A DNA stretch of 64,000 nt from Hyphomicrobiales bacterium (GCA_900472485.1 UCII01000020.1:22766-86765), one strand, 5' to 3'. Shown: positions 7,883 to 16,336, counted from the first letter of the stretch. Notes: generated by a model not told the origin, from the sequence alone. Numbers and translations are program-made.

Positions 7883-8881
7883 ATGCCCTTGCCGTCTGAA
7901 ATGCGTTTCGTGGATTTGCCGTCCTTTGGCGGACCAGAGGTCATGACCATCGCCCGAAAGCCTCTTCCGGTGCTGAAGCCGGGCGAGATCCTGGTCCGTG
8001 TCGAGGCCGCTGGCGTCAACCGGCCGGATGTGGCGCAACGGCAGGGCACTTATCCGCCGCCGAAGGAAGCAAGCCCGATTCTCGGCCTCGAAATATCAGG
8101 CGAAGTCGTCGACGTCGCGCCCGGCGTGACGGAGTTTGCCATCGGCAACAAGGTCTGCGGTCTCGCCAATGGCGGCGGCTACGCCGAATATTGCGTGCTG
8201 CCAGCCGGCCAGGCGCTGCGCTTCCCGAACGGCTATGACGCCGTGCGTGCAGCGGCACTCCCCGAGACTTTCTTTACGGTCTGGGCCAATCTCTTCCAGA
8301 TGGCGGGGCTGACCGAAGGCGAAAGCGTATTGATCCACGGCGGCTCCAGCGGCATCGGCACGACGGCGATCCAGCTTGCCCACGCTTTCGGTGCGACGGT
8401 CTATGCGACCGCCGGGTCGAAGGAAAAATGCGAGGCCTGCGAGAAGCTTGGCGCCAAGCGGGCGATCAATTACAAAGAAGAGGATTTCGCCGAGGTCATC
8501 AAGGCCGAGACCGAACATGGCGTCGATATCATCCTCGACATGATCGGCGCCGCCTATCTGGAAAAGAACCTTGCATCACTTGCCCGTGACGGCTGCCTCT
8601 CCATCATTGCCTTCCTTGGCGGCGCCGTGGCGGAGAAGGTGAACCTTGCGCCAATCATGGTCAAGCGGCTGACCGTGACGGGATCGACCATGCGTCCGCG
8701 CACGGCTGAGGAAAAGCGGGCCATCCGCGATGATCTTCTCTCCCAGGTCTGGCCGCTGCTGGACGAGGGCACCGTTGCCCCCGTCATCTATCGGACATTC
8801 TCTTTCGACGATGTGGTCGAGGCGCATCGATTGATGGAAACCAGCGACCACATCGGCAAGATCATGCTGAAGCTGGCTTGA
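7883..8881 (+). CDS. NAD(P)H quinone oxidoreductase, PIG3/Qor type
   Basis: A 332-residue zinc-independent medium-chain dehydrogenase/reductase. The N-terminal GroES-like domain includes VEAAGVNRPDVAQRQGTYPPP and ILGLEISGEV; the Rossmann domain carries the NADPH motif HGGSSGIGTTAIQLA near residue 150. No structural or catalytic zinc cysteines are present, which separates it from alcohol dehydrogenases. It most resembles the PIG3 branch, which reduces quinones with NADPH. AGAGGAG precedes the ATG. Its last 20 bases overlap the end of the convergent MFS gene. Confidence 0.9.
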   Translation: MPLPSEMRFVDLPSFGGPEVMTIARKPLPVLKPGEILVRVEAAGVNRPDVAQRQGTYPPPKEASPILGLEISGEVVDVAPGVTEFAIGNKVCGLANGGGYAEYCVLPAGQALRFPNGYDAVRAAALPETFFTVWANLFQMAGLTEGESVLIHGGSSGIGTTAIQLAHAFGATVYATAGSKEKCEACEKLGAKRAINYKEEDFAEVIKAETEHGVDIILDMIGAAYLEKNLASLARDGCLSIIAFLGGAVAEKVNLAPIMVKRLTVTGSTMRPRTAEEKRAIRDDLLSQVWPLLDEGTVAPVIYRTFSFDDVVEAHRLMETSDHIGKIMLKLA

Positions 8882-10283
8882 TCGTGAAGGACAGGATGAT
8901 GGCGATGAGGCCGGGTATGGCCATCAGCGCATAGAGCCATGTCGCGGCAGAAAGGCTGCCGCTGATACCGCCAGGATGTGTCAGGCCCGCTCCATTGACG
9001 ATGACGCCCGTGAGCGCGGCGCCGAATGCGCCACCAAGCGATTGCGTCATCGAGATCGCTGCCGAAGCCTTGTCCTGTTCGGCTCTGCGGGCGATGCCGA
9101 TAATCCTGGTCACAAGATGCGCCCAGCCGAGACCGACGCCGAATCCCATCAGGAACATCGTGATGACGGCGGGCGCAAACCTGGCGACGGTGTCAAAAGG
9201 CGTGTTCGTTGCCAGGAAGAGGATCAGCGACGCCGTGGCCGCCGTTTCCAGAATGCAGCCGGCAATGATGGCGACGGCCGCTGACCTGCCCGAGAAAGAA
9301 TTGCTGAAGAAGGCCGCGATGGTCCAGCCGAGCGCTACCAGCGCCACGAGATAGCCCGAGACCAGCGGCGTCACGCCATGGAGCGTCTGCAGGAAGTAGG
9401 GGATATAGATGTCGCTGGTCAGCACCAGCATCATCGTGAATATTGTTAGGTAGAGCCGCGCAATGGGGTTGCTGAGCATGACGGCGCCATAAGGCAGGAG
9501 GCGCACTTCGCTCTTGCGCTCGATCAGCACCATTGTTGCGACGAGCACGATCGAAGCTGCGATCAGCACCATCTTTGATCCATGTTCGATCGTGCCGGCA
9601 ATGCTGACGAACAGAACTGCGGCAAGCAGAAGTATGATCTGGATCAGTGGCGTCCTCGTATCGATCCGGTCATCTGCAACATCGGGCAGCAGCCGGCATG
9701 CGGAAAGCGCCATGATGACGGTCAGCGGCACGAGAATGATGAATGCCTCGCGCCATGCGCCTCCGGTGGCGAAGAGGCCGCCGAGTGTCGGCCCGAGCAC
9801 GGTCGCCACACCCCAGATGGCGGCATAGAGGGTAGAGGCCTTGCGCCACAATATCTCCGGATAGACGAAACGGATGAAGGCATAGGCGAGGCCGGAAAGC
9901 ATGCCGGCCCCATAGCCCTGGATGGCGCGGCCCGCAAGCAATACAGGCATCATCGGCGCGATAGCGCAAGCCAGGCTGCCGATGCCGAAAGTAAGCGCCG
10001 CCCCGACATACACCGTGCGCAGGCCCATGCCCTTCGGCCGGGTTGCAACCGTGATGGAGCCAAGCACGCCGGCGGCGACGAAGAGCGTCGTCATCCATGA
10101 GAATAGTTCAAGGCCGCCGATGTCCCGCACGATTGAGGGAGCGATCGTGGCGGTGATGTAGCATTCGACGGCATAAAGCGTAACGCCGCCGCCGAGCATC
10201 AGCGTCGCAGGCAGACGTTTTGGTGAGAATAATGTGAAGACGGAGGAGGACGGAATGGGGGCGGTGGTTTCGATGCTGGACAT
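8862..10283 (-). CDS. MFS exporter
   Basis: A 473-residue major facilitator protein with 12 to 14 predicted membrane helices; GRAIQGYGAGMLSGLAYA is a motif-C-like stretch of drug:proton antiporters. Start at ATG 10283 with GAGGA about 11 bases upstream. The substrate cannot be read from the sequence. It is divergent from a SufR-like regulator with TTTTCCAA half-sites in the shared promoter region, so it is the likely regulated gene. Its 3' end overlaps the convergent quinone oxidoreductase by 20 bases. Confidence 0.85.
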   Translation of the reverse strand: MSSIETTAPIPSSSVFTLFSPKRLPATLMLGGGVTLYAVECYITATIAPSIVRDIGGLELFSWMTTLFVAAGVLGSITVATRPKGMGLRTVYVGAALTFGIGSLACAIAPMMPVLLAGRAIQGYGAGMLSGLAYAFIRFVYPEILWRKASTLYAAIWGVATVLGPTLGGLFATGGAWREAFIILVPLTVIMALSACRLLPDVADDRIDTRTPLIQIILLLAAVLFVSIAGTIEHGSKMVLIAASIVLVATMVLIERKSEVRLLPYGAVMLSNPIARLYLTIFTMMLVLTSDIYIPYFLQTLHGVTPLVSGYLVALVALGWTIAAFFSNSFSGRSAAVAIIAGCILETAATASLILFLATNTPFDTVARFAPAVITMFLMGFGVGLGWAHLVTRIIGIARRAEQDKASAAISMTQSLGGAFGAALTGVIVNGAGLTHPGGISGSLSAATWLYALMAIPGLIAIILSFTIKPASA

Positions 10284-10319
10284 CGGACGATCCTCGGTAT
10301 TTTCCCTAGCGGTTGATTA

Positions 10320-10343
10320 TTTTCCAAGTTATAATTTGGAAAA
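10320..10343. promoter_or_regulatory. Palindromic operator between MFS exporter and SufR-like regulator
   Basis: Perfect 8-base arms TTTTCCAA (10320-10327) and TTGGAAAA (10336-10343) around an 8-base AT-rich spacer. A third site AACTTGGAAAA (10374-10384) is the exact reverse complement of the 11 bases TTTTCCAAGTT at 10320-10330 and touches the regulator start codon. Probable binding sites of the adjacent regulator; this is inferred from position and symmetry. Confidence 0.7.
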
Positions 10344-10384
10344 TTACATCCTTGCCGAATTAAAACAAGAGAAAACTTGGAAAA

Positions 10385-11011
10385 ATGCGTCAGTCACCTG
10401 CCAATCGAATCCTGATCCTGTTGAAAACCGACGGGCCGCAGCTGGCTGCAGCTGTCGGCGATGCGCTCGGCATATCGTCGGAGGCGGCACGCCAGCAGTT
10501 GACGAAGATGGCTGAAGATGGGTTGGTCGACCCGGTGGCGGAAACTGCCGCCGGCCGGGGCAGGCCGCGCCAGTTCTGGCATCTGACGGCGGCCGGCAAC
10601 AGGCAATTTCCCGATGGCCATGCCGATCTGACCGCCATCCTCCTTGCGACCATGGCCAGTCAACTGGGGCAGGGTGCCGTCGATGCGGTCATCTCGGCGC
10701 GCGAAACGGAGACGCTTCGACGTTACCGGAGCGAGATCGACCTTTCGGCCGATCTGCCGTCGCGCGTCGCAAACCTCGCCGCAATCCGCACGCGGGAAGG
10801 CTATATGGCCGATCACTGGCAGGACAAGGATGGCTCGCTGGTGCTGGTGGAGAACCATTGCCCCATCTGTGCTGCCGCATCTGCCTGTGCTGGCTTCTGC
10901 CGATCGGAGCTGGAGACTTTCCGCATGGTGCTCGGCGCTGACGTCGAACGGGAGGAGCATATCCTGCTCGGTGCCCGACGTTGCGCTTACAGGATCCGCG
11001 ACGCAGCCTGA
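10385..11011 (+). CDS. SufR-like iron-sulfur transcriptional regulator (COG2345 type)
   Basis: A 208-residue regulator with an N-terminal winged helix (LLKTDGPQLAAAVGDALGIS then EAARQQLTKMAEDGLV and the wing GRGRPRQFWHLT) and a C-terminal cysteine-rich region: Cys159, Cys162, Cys168, Cys172 and Cys200 in CPICAAASACAGFC and ARRCAYRI. This arrangement is that of SufR-type proteins, where the cysteines hold a [4Fe-4S] cluster and DNA binding responds to iron or oxidative stress. No suf genes are nearby; the divergent MFS exporter is the obvious target. The start codon overlaps a TTGGAAAA half-site, suggesting autoregulation. The Shine-Dalgarno is weak. Confidence 0.75.
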   Translation: MRQSPANRILILLKTDGPQLAAAVGDALGISSEAARQQLTKMAEDGLVDPVAETAAGRGRPRQFWHLTAAGNRQFPDGHADLTAILLATMASQLGQGAVDAVISARETETLRRYRSEIDLSADLPSRVANLAAIRTREGYMADHWQDKDGSLVLVENHCPICAAASACAGFCRSELETFRMVLGADVEREEHILLGARRCAYRIRDAA

Positions 11012-11111
11012 GAGATCGCATTTTGATGCTGGCCGCCGGCATCGGCGATTGGCAATCCACTGGGCAGCGGCTATCACTGGCCGTCTAGCAAATCAGAGGC
11101 TGCATTCCGTC

Positions 11112-12119
11112 ATGTCCAATCCCGTCTGCGTCGAAGTCACCCGTGGCAATCAGGTGGAAAGCTATCATCGCGGCTCCGTCGTTGTCGTCGATGGCGATGG
11201 GAAGCTGGTTTTCTCGCTTGGCGATATCGAAAGCGGTGTCTTTCCGCGATCCGCATGCAAGGCGATGCAGGCCCTGCCACTGGTAGAAAGCGGCGCCGCG
11301 GATGCCTATGGTTTTGGAAACAAAGAGTTGGCACTCGCCTGCTCCTCGCACAATGGCGAGGATGAGCATGTGGCGCTCGCCGCCTCCATGCTGGCGCGCG
11401 CCGGCCGCGATGTCGGCACGCTCGAATGCGGCGCGCATTGGTCCTTCGATCAGAAGACATTGATTCATCAGGCCCGCACGCTCGACAAGCCGACGGCGCT
11501 GCATAACAATTGCTCTGGCAAGCATGCCGGCTTCGTCTGCGCCTGCTGCCATCAGGACATCGATCCCCAGGGCTATGTCGGTTATGACCATCCGCTGCAG
11601 CAGCAGATCCGCGATACGATGCAGAGCCTGACCGGCGCTATTCTGGCGCACGACAATTGCGGCACGGACGGCTGCTCGGTCCCGACCTATGCCGTGCCGC
11701 TGAAGGGACTGGCGCACGGCTTTGCCAAAATGGCGACCGGTGTCGGGCTGGAGCCCCTGCGCGCCAAGGCATCGCCCCGGCTGTTCGAGGCCTGCATGGC
11801 CGAGCCCTTTTACGTTGCCGGCACCGATCGCGCCTGCACCAAGCTGATGCAGATCGCTCCCGGCCGCATCTTCGTCAAGACTGGCGCCGAAGGCGTATTT
11901 TGCGCGGCGATCCCCGAACAGGGTATTGCCATCGCGCTCAAATGCGATGACGGCACCACTCGCGCAGCGGAGGTCATGGTGGCCGCAACATTGGCCCGCT
12001 TCTTCGAGAAGGACGGCGCTGTTCATGCCGGACTGATGGCAATGGCCGACCGATCCTTCAAGAACTGGAACGGCATCCATGTCGGCGATATCAGGCCGAC
12101 GGCTGCTCTGACTGCATAG
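11112..12119 (+). CDS. Class 3 L-asparaginase (Rhizobium etli AnsA/ReAV type)
   Basis: A 335-residue enzyme of the COG4448 asparaginase family, unrelated in fold to E. coli AnsA/AnsB. It hydrolyses L-asparagine to aspartate and ammonia. The residues described for the R. etli enzyme are present here one position earlier: Ser47 and Lys50 in SACK, Ser79 in CSSHNGE, Cys134 and Lys137 in NNCSGKH, and Cys188 in NCGTDGC; Cys134, Lys137 and Cys188 correspond to the reported zinc ligands. A further lysine sits in the later KTGAEG motif. The longer upstream frame overlaps the regulator gene and is not used; ATG 11112 gives the normal family N-terminus (MSNPVCVEVTRGN). No permease or aspartase is adjacent. 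Confidence 0.9.
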   Translation: MSNPVCVEVTRGNQVESYHRGSVVVVDGDGKLVFSLGDIESGVFPRSACKAMQALPLVESGAADAYGFGNKELALACSSHNGEDEHVALAASMLARAGRDVGTLECGAHWSFDQKTLIHQARTLDKPTALHNNCSGKHAGFVCACCHQDIDPQGYVGYDHPLQQQIRDTMQSLTGAILAHDNCGTDGCSVPTYAVPLKGLAHGFAKMATGVGLEPLRAKASPRLFEACMAEPFYVAGTDRACTKLMQIAPGRIFVKTGAEGVFCAAIPEQGIAIALKCDDGTTRAAEVMVAATLARFFEKDGAVHAGLMAMADRSFKNWNGIHVGDIRPTAALTA

Positions 12120-12132
12120 GTAACTCATCGCT

Positions 12133-12621
12133 TCAGCCGCTCGTTTTCTGAGCCGGTACATGGTGCCGGACGACTTTGTATTCCTGCCAGATGAGAACCA
12201 TGACCACGAGGTCGAAGATGGTGAGGATGATGAGCCCGATGCCATGCGTGTCGGTGAAGCGATAAAGCTGGTAGACGATGAAAAGGCCTAAGGCCACGAG
12301 CGAGGCCGGATAGGCCCACATCTTGCCTCGGAGCAGACCGATGACCAGCAGCACCTTCACCAGCCCGTGGCTCAAGAGGTAATAGGCATAGAAATTCTTC
12401 GTACCGACGGAGAAACCCTGTGCCCAAGTGAGCAGGTGCGTCGCGATGAAATCATTGGGGTCGTTGAGCAGCTCGGGCTGCGTGATCCGGTTTGCCAGCC
12501 GAAGGATCGAGTCGGTGCTGACGAGCGCCAGCACTATTCCACCAAGACATTCGATCAAGGCATGCGCGCCCTTCAACAGCACGCTGATTTCAAAAAGCTG
12601 GTGAATGCGGCGTTCGTTCAT
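12133..12621 (-). CDS. DUF2127 membrane protein
   Basis: A 162-residue protein with about four membrane helices; the pattern IHQLFEISVLLKGAHALIE at the start, FYAYYLLSHGLVKVLLVIGL in the middle and a C-terminal helix before YKVVRHHV is that of DUF2127 proteins. The function of this family is not known. It is convergent with asparaginase (13-base gap) and lies downstream of the DeoR regulator on the same strand, 80 bases apart, so read-through is possible. Confidence 0.8.
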   Translation of the reverse strand: MNERRIHQLFEISVLLKGAHALIECLGGIVLALVSTDSILRLANRITQPELLNDPNDFIATHLLTWAQGFSVGTKNFYAYYLLSHGLVKVLLVIGLLRGKMWAYPASLVALGLFIVYQLYRFTDTHGIGLIILTIFDLVVMVLIWQEYKVVRHHVPAQKTSG

Positions 12622-12701
12622 GGGCGATCACAACCTCTGAGGCCTATTCAGGTAGGCTTGATCGGTGGCGGCGACAAGGTATGCCGATCTCCGGCTGTCG
12701 A

Positions 12702-13457
12702 TCAGGCCAGGAAGATCGGCACGTCCGTATCTCGATAGGGTGCCAGCCTCTCCTTTTGAATATCGGAGGGCACAATCACGCCGGAGATGCCCGTTATTGG
12801 AAGGATCTGGCATGGCGACGCGGCGTCGAGCTTCTCGACCGTCGCCAGCACATAGGTTTCCGCCGAGCATTGCGCGATATGCCGCTTGATGGCCGCTTCC
12901 TCGAAATCGCCGGTCGAAAAGCCGCGGGCGGGATGGATGGCGGTGACGCCAAGAAAGAAAACGTCAGCTCTTATCGATGCGATGGCTGCCATGGCGACGG
13001 CACCCGTTGCCACCATCGAATGCTTGTAGAGCTTGCCGCCGATCAGGATCACGTCGGCCAGCGGATGATGCTCCAGCTCGCCTGCGATCGTCGGGCTGTG
13101 GGTGACGATAGTGACGGGAAGATCCTTCGGGAGCTGGCGGGCAATTTCGGCATTGGTGGTGCCGCCATCGAGAAACACGGTCTGGCCCGGCTGGATCATG
13201 CTGACCGCATGCGCACCGAGCCGCCGCTTCGCATCGGATGAAACCGTCTGCCGCGCGGTAAAATCGGGCAGCTCCGGTGACAGCGGTAGTGCGCCACCAT
13301 GCACACGCTTCAGCAGTTTCTCCGTCGCCATTTCCCGCAGATCCCTACGGATCGTATCTTCGGATAGCCCGAGATCATCGGCCAATGCCTTGGCGATTAC
13401 CTGGCCGTCCCGGCGCAATCTGTCGAGGATGAGGGTTTTCCGTTGGCTGGTCAGCAT
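12702..13457 (-). CDS. DeoR/GlpR-family transcriptional regulator
   Basis: A 251-residue DeoR-family repressor: an N-terminal helix-turn-helix (MLTSQRKTLILDRLRRDGQV, then SEDTIRRDLREM and KRVHGGAL) and a C-terminal sugar-phosphate sensor domain with FLDGGTTNAEIARQL and ILIGGKLYKHSM. These proteins usually answer to a phosphorylated sugar. Start at ATG 13457, the standard DeoR beginning; the frame continues upstream through the divergent gene and that part is ignored. Divergent from a DUF4406 protein, which is the likely target. Confidence 0.9.
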   Translation of the reverse strand: MLTSQRKTLILDRLRRDGQVIAKALADDLGLSEDTIRRDLREMATEKLLKRVHGGALPLSPELPDFTARQTVSSDAKRRLGAHAVSMIQPGQTVFLDGGTTNAEIARQLPKDLPVTIVTHSPTIAGELEHHPLADVILIGGKLYKHSMVATGAVAMAAIASIRADVFFLGVTAIHPARGFSTGDFEEAAIKRHIAQCSAETYVLATVEKLDAASPCQILPITGISGVIVPSDIQKERLAPYRDTDVPIFLA

Positions 13458-13478
13458 GCCGATCTCTGCACGATATGT

Positions 13479-13492
13479 CACGAATAATCGTG
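13479..13492. promoter_or_regulatory. Inverted repeat CACGA-ATAA-TCGTG upstream of the DeoR gene
   Basis: Perfect 5-base arms 22 bases upstream of the DeoR start, with an extra CACGA at 13469-13473 in direct orientation. Candidate DeoR binding site in the divergent promoter region. Confidence 0.45.
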
Positions 13493-13523
13493 AATTTATC
13501 AGAATCGATTCGACATTCAAGAA

Positions 13524-13537
13524 AATATGCGCATATT
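13524..13537. promoter_or_regulatory. Perfect palindrome AATATGCGCATATT in the DeoR/DUF4406 intergenic region
   Basis: Fourteen bases of perfect symmetry midway between the divergent genes, followed directly by another CGTG. A second candidate operator element for the DeoR regulator or a dimeric partner. Confidence 0.45.
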
Positions 13538-13583
13538 CGTGCAAATTCCTGCAGCAAGCAGGAGCTAAAAACGGAGACAAGAC

Positions 13584-13940
13584 ATGTTGATCCTGATCGC
13601 GGGGCCTTATCGCTCCGGTACTGGCGATGATCTGAAGAAGATGGCCGAGAACCTCAAGCGTCTTGAGGAGCCGTCCTATGCCCTGTTCAAGGCGGGCCAT
13701 CTGCCTATGATCGGCGAATGGGTCGCGCTGCCGGTCTGGCATGCTGCTGGCGGCAAGAGCATCGGCGACGATCTCTATGAGGAGATTTTCCACCCGACGG
13801 CCGGCCGCCTGCTGCAGCTTTGCGAAGGGGTTTTGAGATTGCCGGGTGATTCCAAGGGCGCGGACAATGATGTCCGCATCGCCCGCGAGCGCGGTATTCC
13901 CGTTTGGCACAGGCTGGAAGACGTGCCCGGCTGCGCCTAA
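13584..13940 (+). CDS. DUF4406-like (nucleoside deoxyribosyltransferase-like) protein
   Basis: A 118-residue protein beginning MLILIAGPYRSGTGDD, the phosphate/nucleotide loop of DUF4406 and nucleoside 2-deoxyribosyltransferase-like folds, followed by HLPMIGEWVALPVW and a C-terminal GADNDVRIARERGIPVW helix-strand unit. GGAGAC precedes the ATG. The enzymatic activity is not known for this group. It is divergent from a DeoR-type regulator, suggesting the substrate relates to a sugar- or nucleotide-phosphate signal. Confidence 0.65.
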   Translation: MLILIAGPYRSGTGDDLKKMAENLKRLEEPSYALFKAGHLPMIGEWVALPVWHAAGGKSIGDDLYEEIFHPTAGRLLQLCEGVLRLPGDSKGADNDVRIARERGIPVWHRLEDVPGCA

Positions 13941-14094
13941 ACACGTGCCGCCCATCCCCATCGCGCCAGCCCATAGGGATGGGCGTGCCTGCCCGATTGA
14001 TCAAAACCTTTTGTGGCGCCCATCAGCATCAGCCACTTCCGTATCGGCCGGGTTCGCTTTAGCTTCCTCGCAGAATTCAATCAAGGAACGGAAC

Positions 14095-14715
14095 ATGCTG
14101 ACATTTTATTATGCGCCCGGAAGCTGCGCGCTCGCCAGTCTCATCGCCCTGGAAGAATCCGGCCTTGCCTACGAGCACCGACGCCTCAACCTCGCCAATG
14201 GCGATCAGCGCCAGCCGGATTATCTGGCTATCAATCCCAAAGGCCGCGTCCCGGCGCTGGTGACCGATCGCGGCGTCCTCACCGAGAATATCGCGATCAT
14301 GGCTTACATCGCTCAGATCGCACCGGCCGCGAAGCTGGCACCGCTGGATGACCCCTTCGAATTCGCGCAGATGCAATCCTTCAACAGTTACATCGTCTCC
14401 ACCGTTCATGTGAACCATTCCCACAAGATGCGCGGCTATCGCTGGACCGACGATGCGGCAGCCATCGAGACGATGAAGGCCAAGGTGCCGCAGACCATGA
14501 CCGAAAGCTTCGCCTTGATCGAGGACAAGATGCTGAAGGGTCCCTGGGTGATGGGCGAGCAATATACCGTTGCCGACGGCTATCTCTTCACCATGGAGAA
14601 GTGGCTGCCGGGAGACAATGTCGATATCAAGCAGTTCCCCAAGGTCAGCGCGCATTATCAGCGTATGCTCGAGCGCCCGGCCGTTCAGAAGGCGCTTGCC
14701 GTCGAACAGGGCTGA
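14095..14715 (+). CDS. Glutathione S-transferase, beta-class-like
   Basis: A 206-residue GST: N-terminal thioredoxin-like domain with the APGSCALASL motif (Cys11 at the position of the active cysteine of bacterial beta-class GSTs), NPKGRVPAL and ENIAIMAYIA, then an all-helical C-terminal domain with VADGYLFTMEKWL. It likely binds glutathione and handles electrophiles or oxidants. ATG 14095 follows AAGGAACGGAAC. The downstream neighbour on the opposite strand ends five bases away. Physiological substrate is unknown. Confidence 0.9.
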   Translation: MLTFYYAPGSCALASLIALEESGLAYEHRRLNLANGDQRQPDYLAINPKGRVPALVTDRGVLTENIAIMAYIAQIAPAAKLAPLDDPFEFAQMQSFNSYIVSTVHVNHSHKMRGYRWTDDAAAIETMKAKVPQTMTESFALIEDKMLKGPWVMGEQYTVADGYLFTMEKWLPGDNVDIKQFPKVSAHYQRMLERPAVQKALAVEQG

Positions 14716-14719
14716 TCGA

Positions 14720-15076
14720 TCAGCCGAATGTTGCCAGAAGTTTTTTCGGGGCGCGGTATCGCCACGCCTCGATCAAGCGCAGCTCCAGTTCCTCGTCGCC
14801 GATCGCGTTGATGCGCAGCGGCACGGAGGGCCAGCCGATATAGTGATCCGTCTGAAAATAGATTTCGGGCGCCATTTCCATCAGCTGCTCCTTGCGGTCG
14901 ATCGGCAGCGACAGCACGATAGTCTCGTTGTTCTTGACGGTCACGAACGCCTTGCCGCCGACTTTGAAGGCCGGCCGGCCATAATGCAGGCCAGATTCGA
15001 CCTCGGGCAGCCGGGCTTGCGCGATAAGCCGCTGCAATCGTTCGGCGATAACGTCCATATCGATGGCCGATGTCAT
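14720..15076 (-). CDS. MmcQ/YjbR family protein
   Basis: A 118-residue protein of the MmcQ/YjbR fold (CyaY-like), with PEVESGLHYGRPAFKVGGKAFV, then PIDRKEQLMEMAPEIYFQTDHYIGWPSV typical of the family. Molecular function is unclear; the family is often annotated as DNA-binding. The start is uncertain: ATG 15076 gives the usual length but lacks a Shine-Dalgarno; ATG 15112 would overlap the preceding small gene by ten bases and be translationally coupled. Confidence 0.75.
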   Translation of the reverse strand: MTSAIDMDVIAERLQRLIAQARLPEVESGLHYGRPAFKVGGKAFVTVKNNETIVLSLPIDRKEQLMEMAPEIYFQTDHYIGWPSVPLRINAIGDEELELRLIEAWRYRAPKKLLATFG

Positions 15077-15102
15077 GTTTGCACGCGTGGAGTAGGTCTC
15101 TC

Positions 15103-15288
15103 TCAGGCGCATTCTTCCGGCTGAATGCACCGCTTGTCCAGCGGACGCCCGAGATTTTCCGGCATCAGCGGCAGGTCGGCCAATTCTTCCAACGACATGG
15201 CCGCAAGCATGGGATGCTGCAGCGGATCGCTGTCCGGTTTGCGATCCTCTTCGAGAAGATGACTGAAGAAAAGCTTCAAGATCGACAT
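15103..15288 (-). CDS. Small conserved-looking protein, 61 residues
   Basis: Starts at ATG 15288, seven bases after a strong AAGGAGG. The product (MSILKLFFSHLLEEDRK...) has an amphipathic N-terminal helix, a middle segment rich in Leu and Glu (MSLEELADLPLMPENL) and a cysteine-containing C-terminus (KRCIQPEEC). No known domain recognised. It lies immediately upstream of, and probably in one transcript with, the MmcQ/YjbR gene. The strong ribosome site and non-random composition make it a likely real gene. Confidence 0.65.
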   Translation of the reverse strand: MSILKLFFSHLLEEDRKPDSDPLQHPMLAAMSLEELADLPLMPENLGRPLDKRCIQPEECA

Positions 15289-15437
15289 GGTATGCCTCCT
15301 TGGACGCTCGCATCGATGCAACCATGAGAGCATCAACTGGGCAAGCAGCGACGGTCTTCAATTTCATGGTGCATAATCGCGCGAATATGCGCTCGATGCA
15401 ATTGAGAATGCGGGGATGCTGATATAGATATTCTATA

Positions 15438-16334
15438 ATGAGAAACCTCAACAACGTTCATCTGAACGGTTTACGCGCCCTGGAGGCGGTCGGGCGGCTC
15501 GGTTCGCTGCAGGCGGCAGCCGACGAACTCGGCGTGACGGTCGGCGCGGTCAGCCAGCAGGTCATCAAGGCCGAGGCGCAACTCGGTCGGCCGCTGTTCG
15601 AGCGGACCCCTAAGGGCATGACGGTGACAGCGTCGGGGCTGGCGATATTGACGAGGCTTAACGAGGGCTTCCAAGCGCTTACGGCCGCAGTCGCGCTTGC
15701 GCAACATAAGGATGAGAACATCCTCACCATTTCGGTGGCGCCCGTTTTTGCCGCCCGCTGGCTGGTCTATCGGCTAGATCGCTTCGCCGGCCGCCATCCG
15801 GATATCCGCCTGCGCATCGACGCCACGACACGGCTGATCAATCCGGCGACATCGGATGTCGATATCGGCATCCGGGTCGGCAGCGGGCAATGGCCCGGCG
15901 TCAAGGCCGAGCTGCTGCTGGCCCAGGAGGTGTTCCCGGTCGTCACACCACAGATTGCCGCCACGCTTCGGGAGCCTGCCGATATGCTGAAAGTCCCCGC
16001 CGTCATCGACGGACATGCGATGTTCGGCTGGGAGGTGTGGCTGCGCGAGGCCGGGCTTTCGGGCCATTGCATGGAAGAGCGCCACATCTTCAACGATGCG
16101 TCGCTCTGCCTGGATGCGGCCATAGCGGGGCAAGGGGTAATGCTCGCCTGGCAGACGCTATCAGCTTATGCCCTCCAGCAGAAATGCCTTGTCGATCCCT
16201 TCGGCATCCGCGCCAAAACCGGTTTCGGCCACTATTTCATCACCGCCGAAGGCGTGCGGGAGCCGAAGAAAGTCACCGCCTTCAAGGCCTGGATCCGTGA
16301 GGAAATGGAAGAGAGCATGCGTCTCTTCCAATAA
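15438..16334 (+). CDS. LysR-family transcriptional regulator
   Basis: A 298-residue LysR regulator of the GcvA-like branch: winged helix-turn-helix at residues 8-65 (LNGLRALEAVGRLGSLQAAADELGVTVGAVSQQV, a linker helix with LFERTPKGM) and a substrate-binding domain starting near residue 92 (LTISVAPVFAARWLVYRL). It is divergent from the small gene at 15288 and ends two bases from the convergent GST stop. Targets are unknown. Confidence 0.9.
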   Translation: MRNLNNVHLNGLRALEAVGRLGSLQAAADELGVTVGAVSQQVIKAEAQLGRPLFERTPKGMTVTASGLAILTRLNEGFQALTAAVALAQHKDENILTISVAPVFAARWLVYRLDRFAGRHPDIRLRIDATTRLINPATSDVDIGIRVGSGQWPGVKAELLLAQEVFPVVTPQIAATLREPADMLKVPAVIDGHAMFGWEVWLREAGLSGHCMEERHIFNDASLCLDAAIAGQGVMLAWQTLSAYALQQKCLVDPFGIRAKTGFGHYFITAEGVREPKKVTAFKAWIREEMEESMRLFQ

Positions 16335-16336
16335 TG

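Noticed and set aside
13458..13961. Extended frame of the DeoR regulator into the DUF4406 gene
   Set aside because: DeoR proteins start at the helix-turn-helix; the divergent gene has its own strong start.
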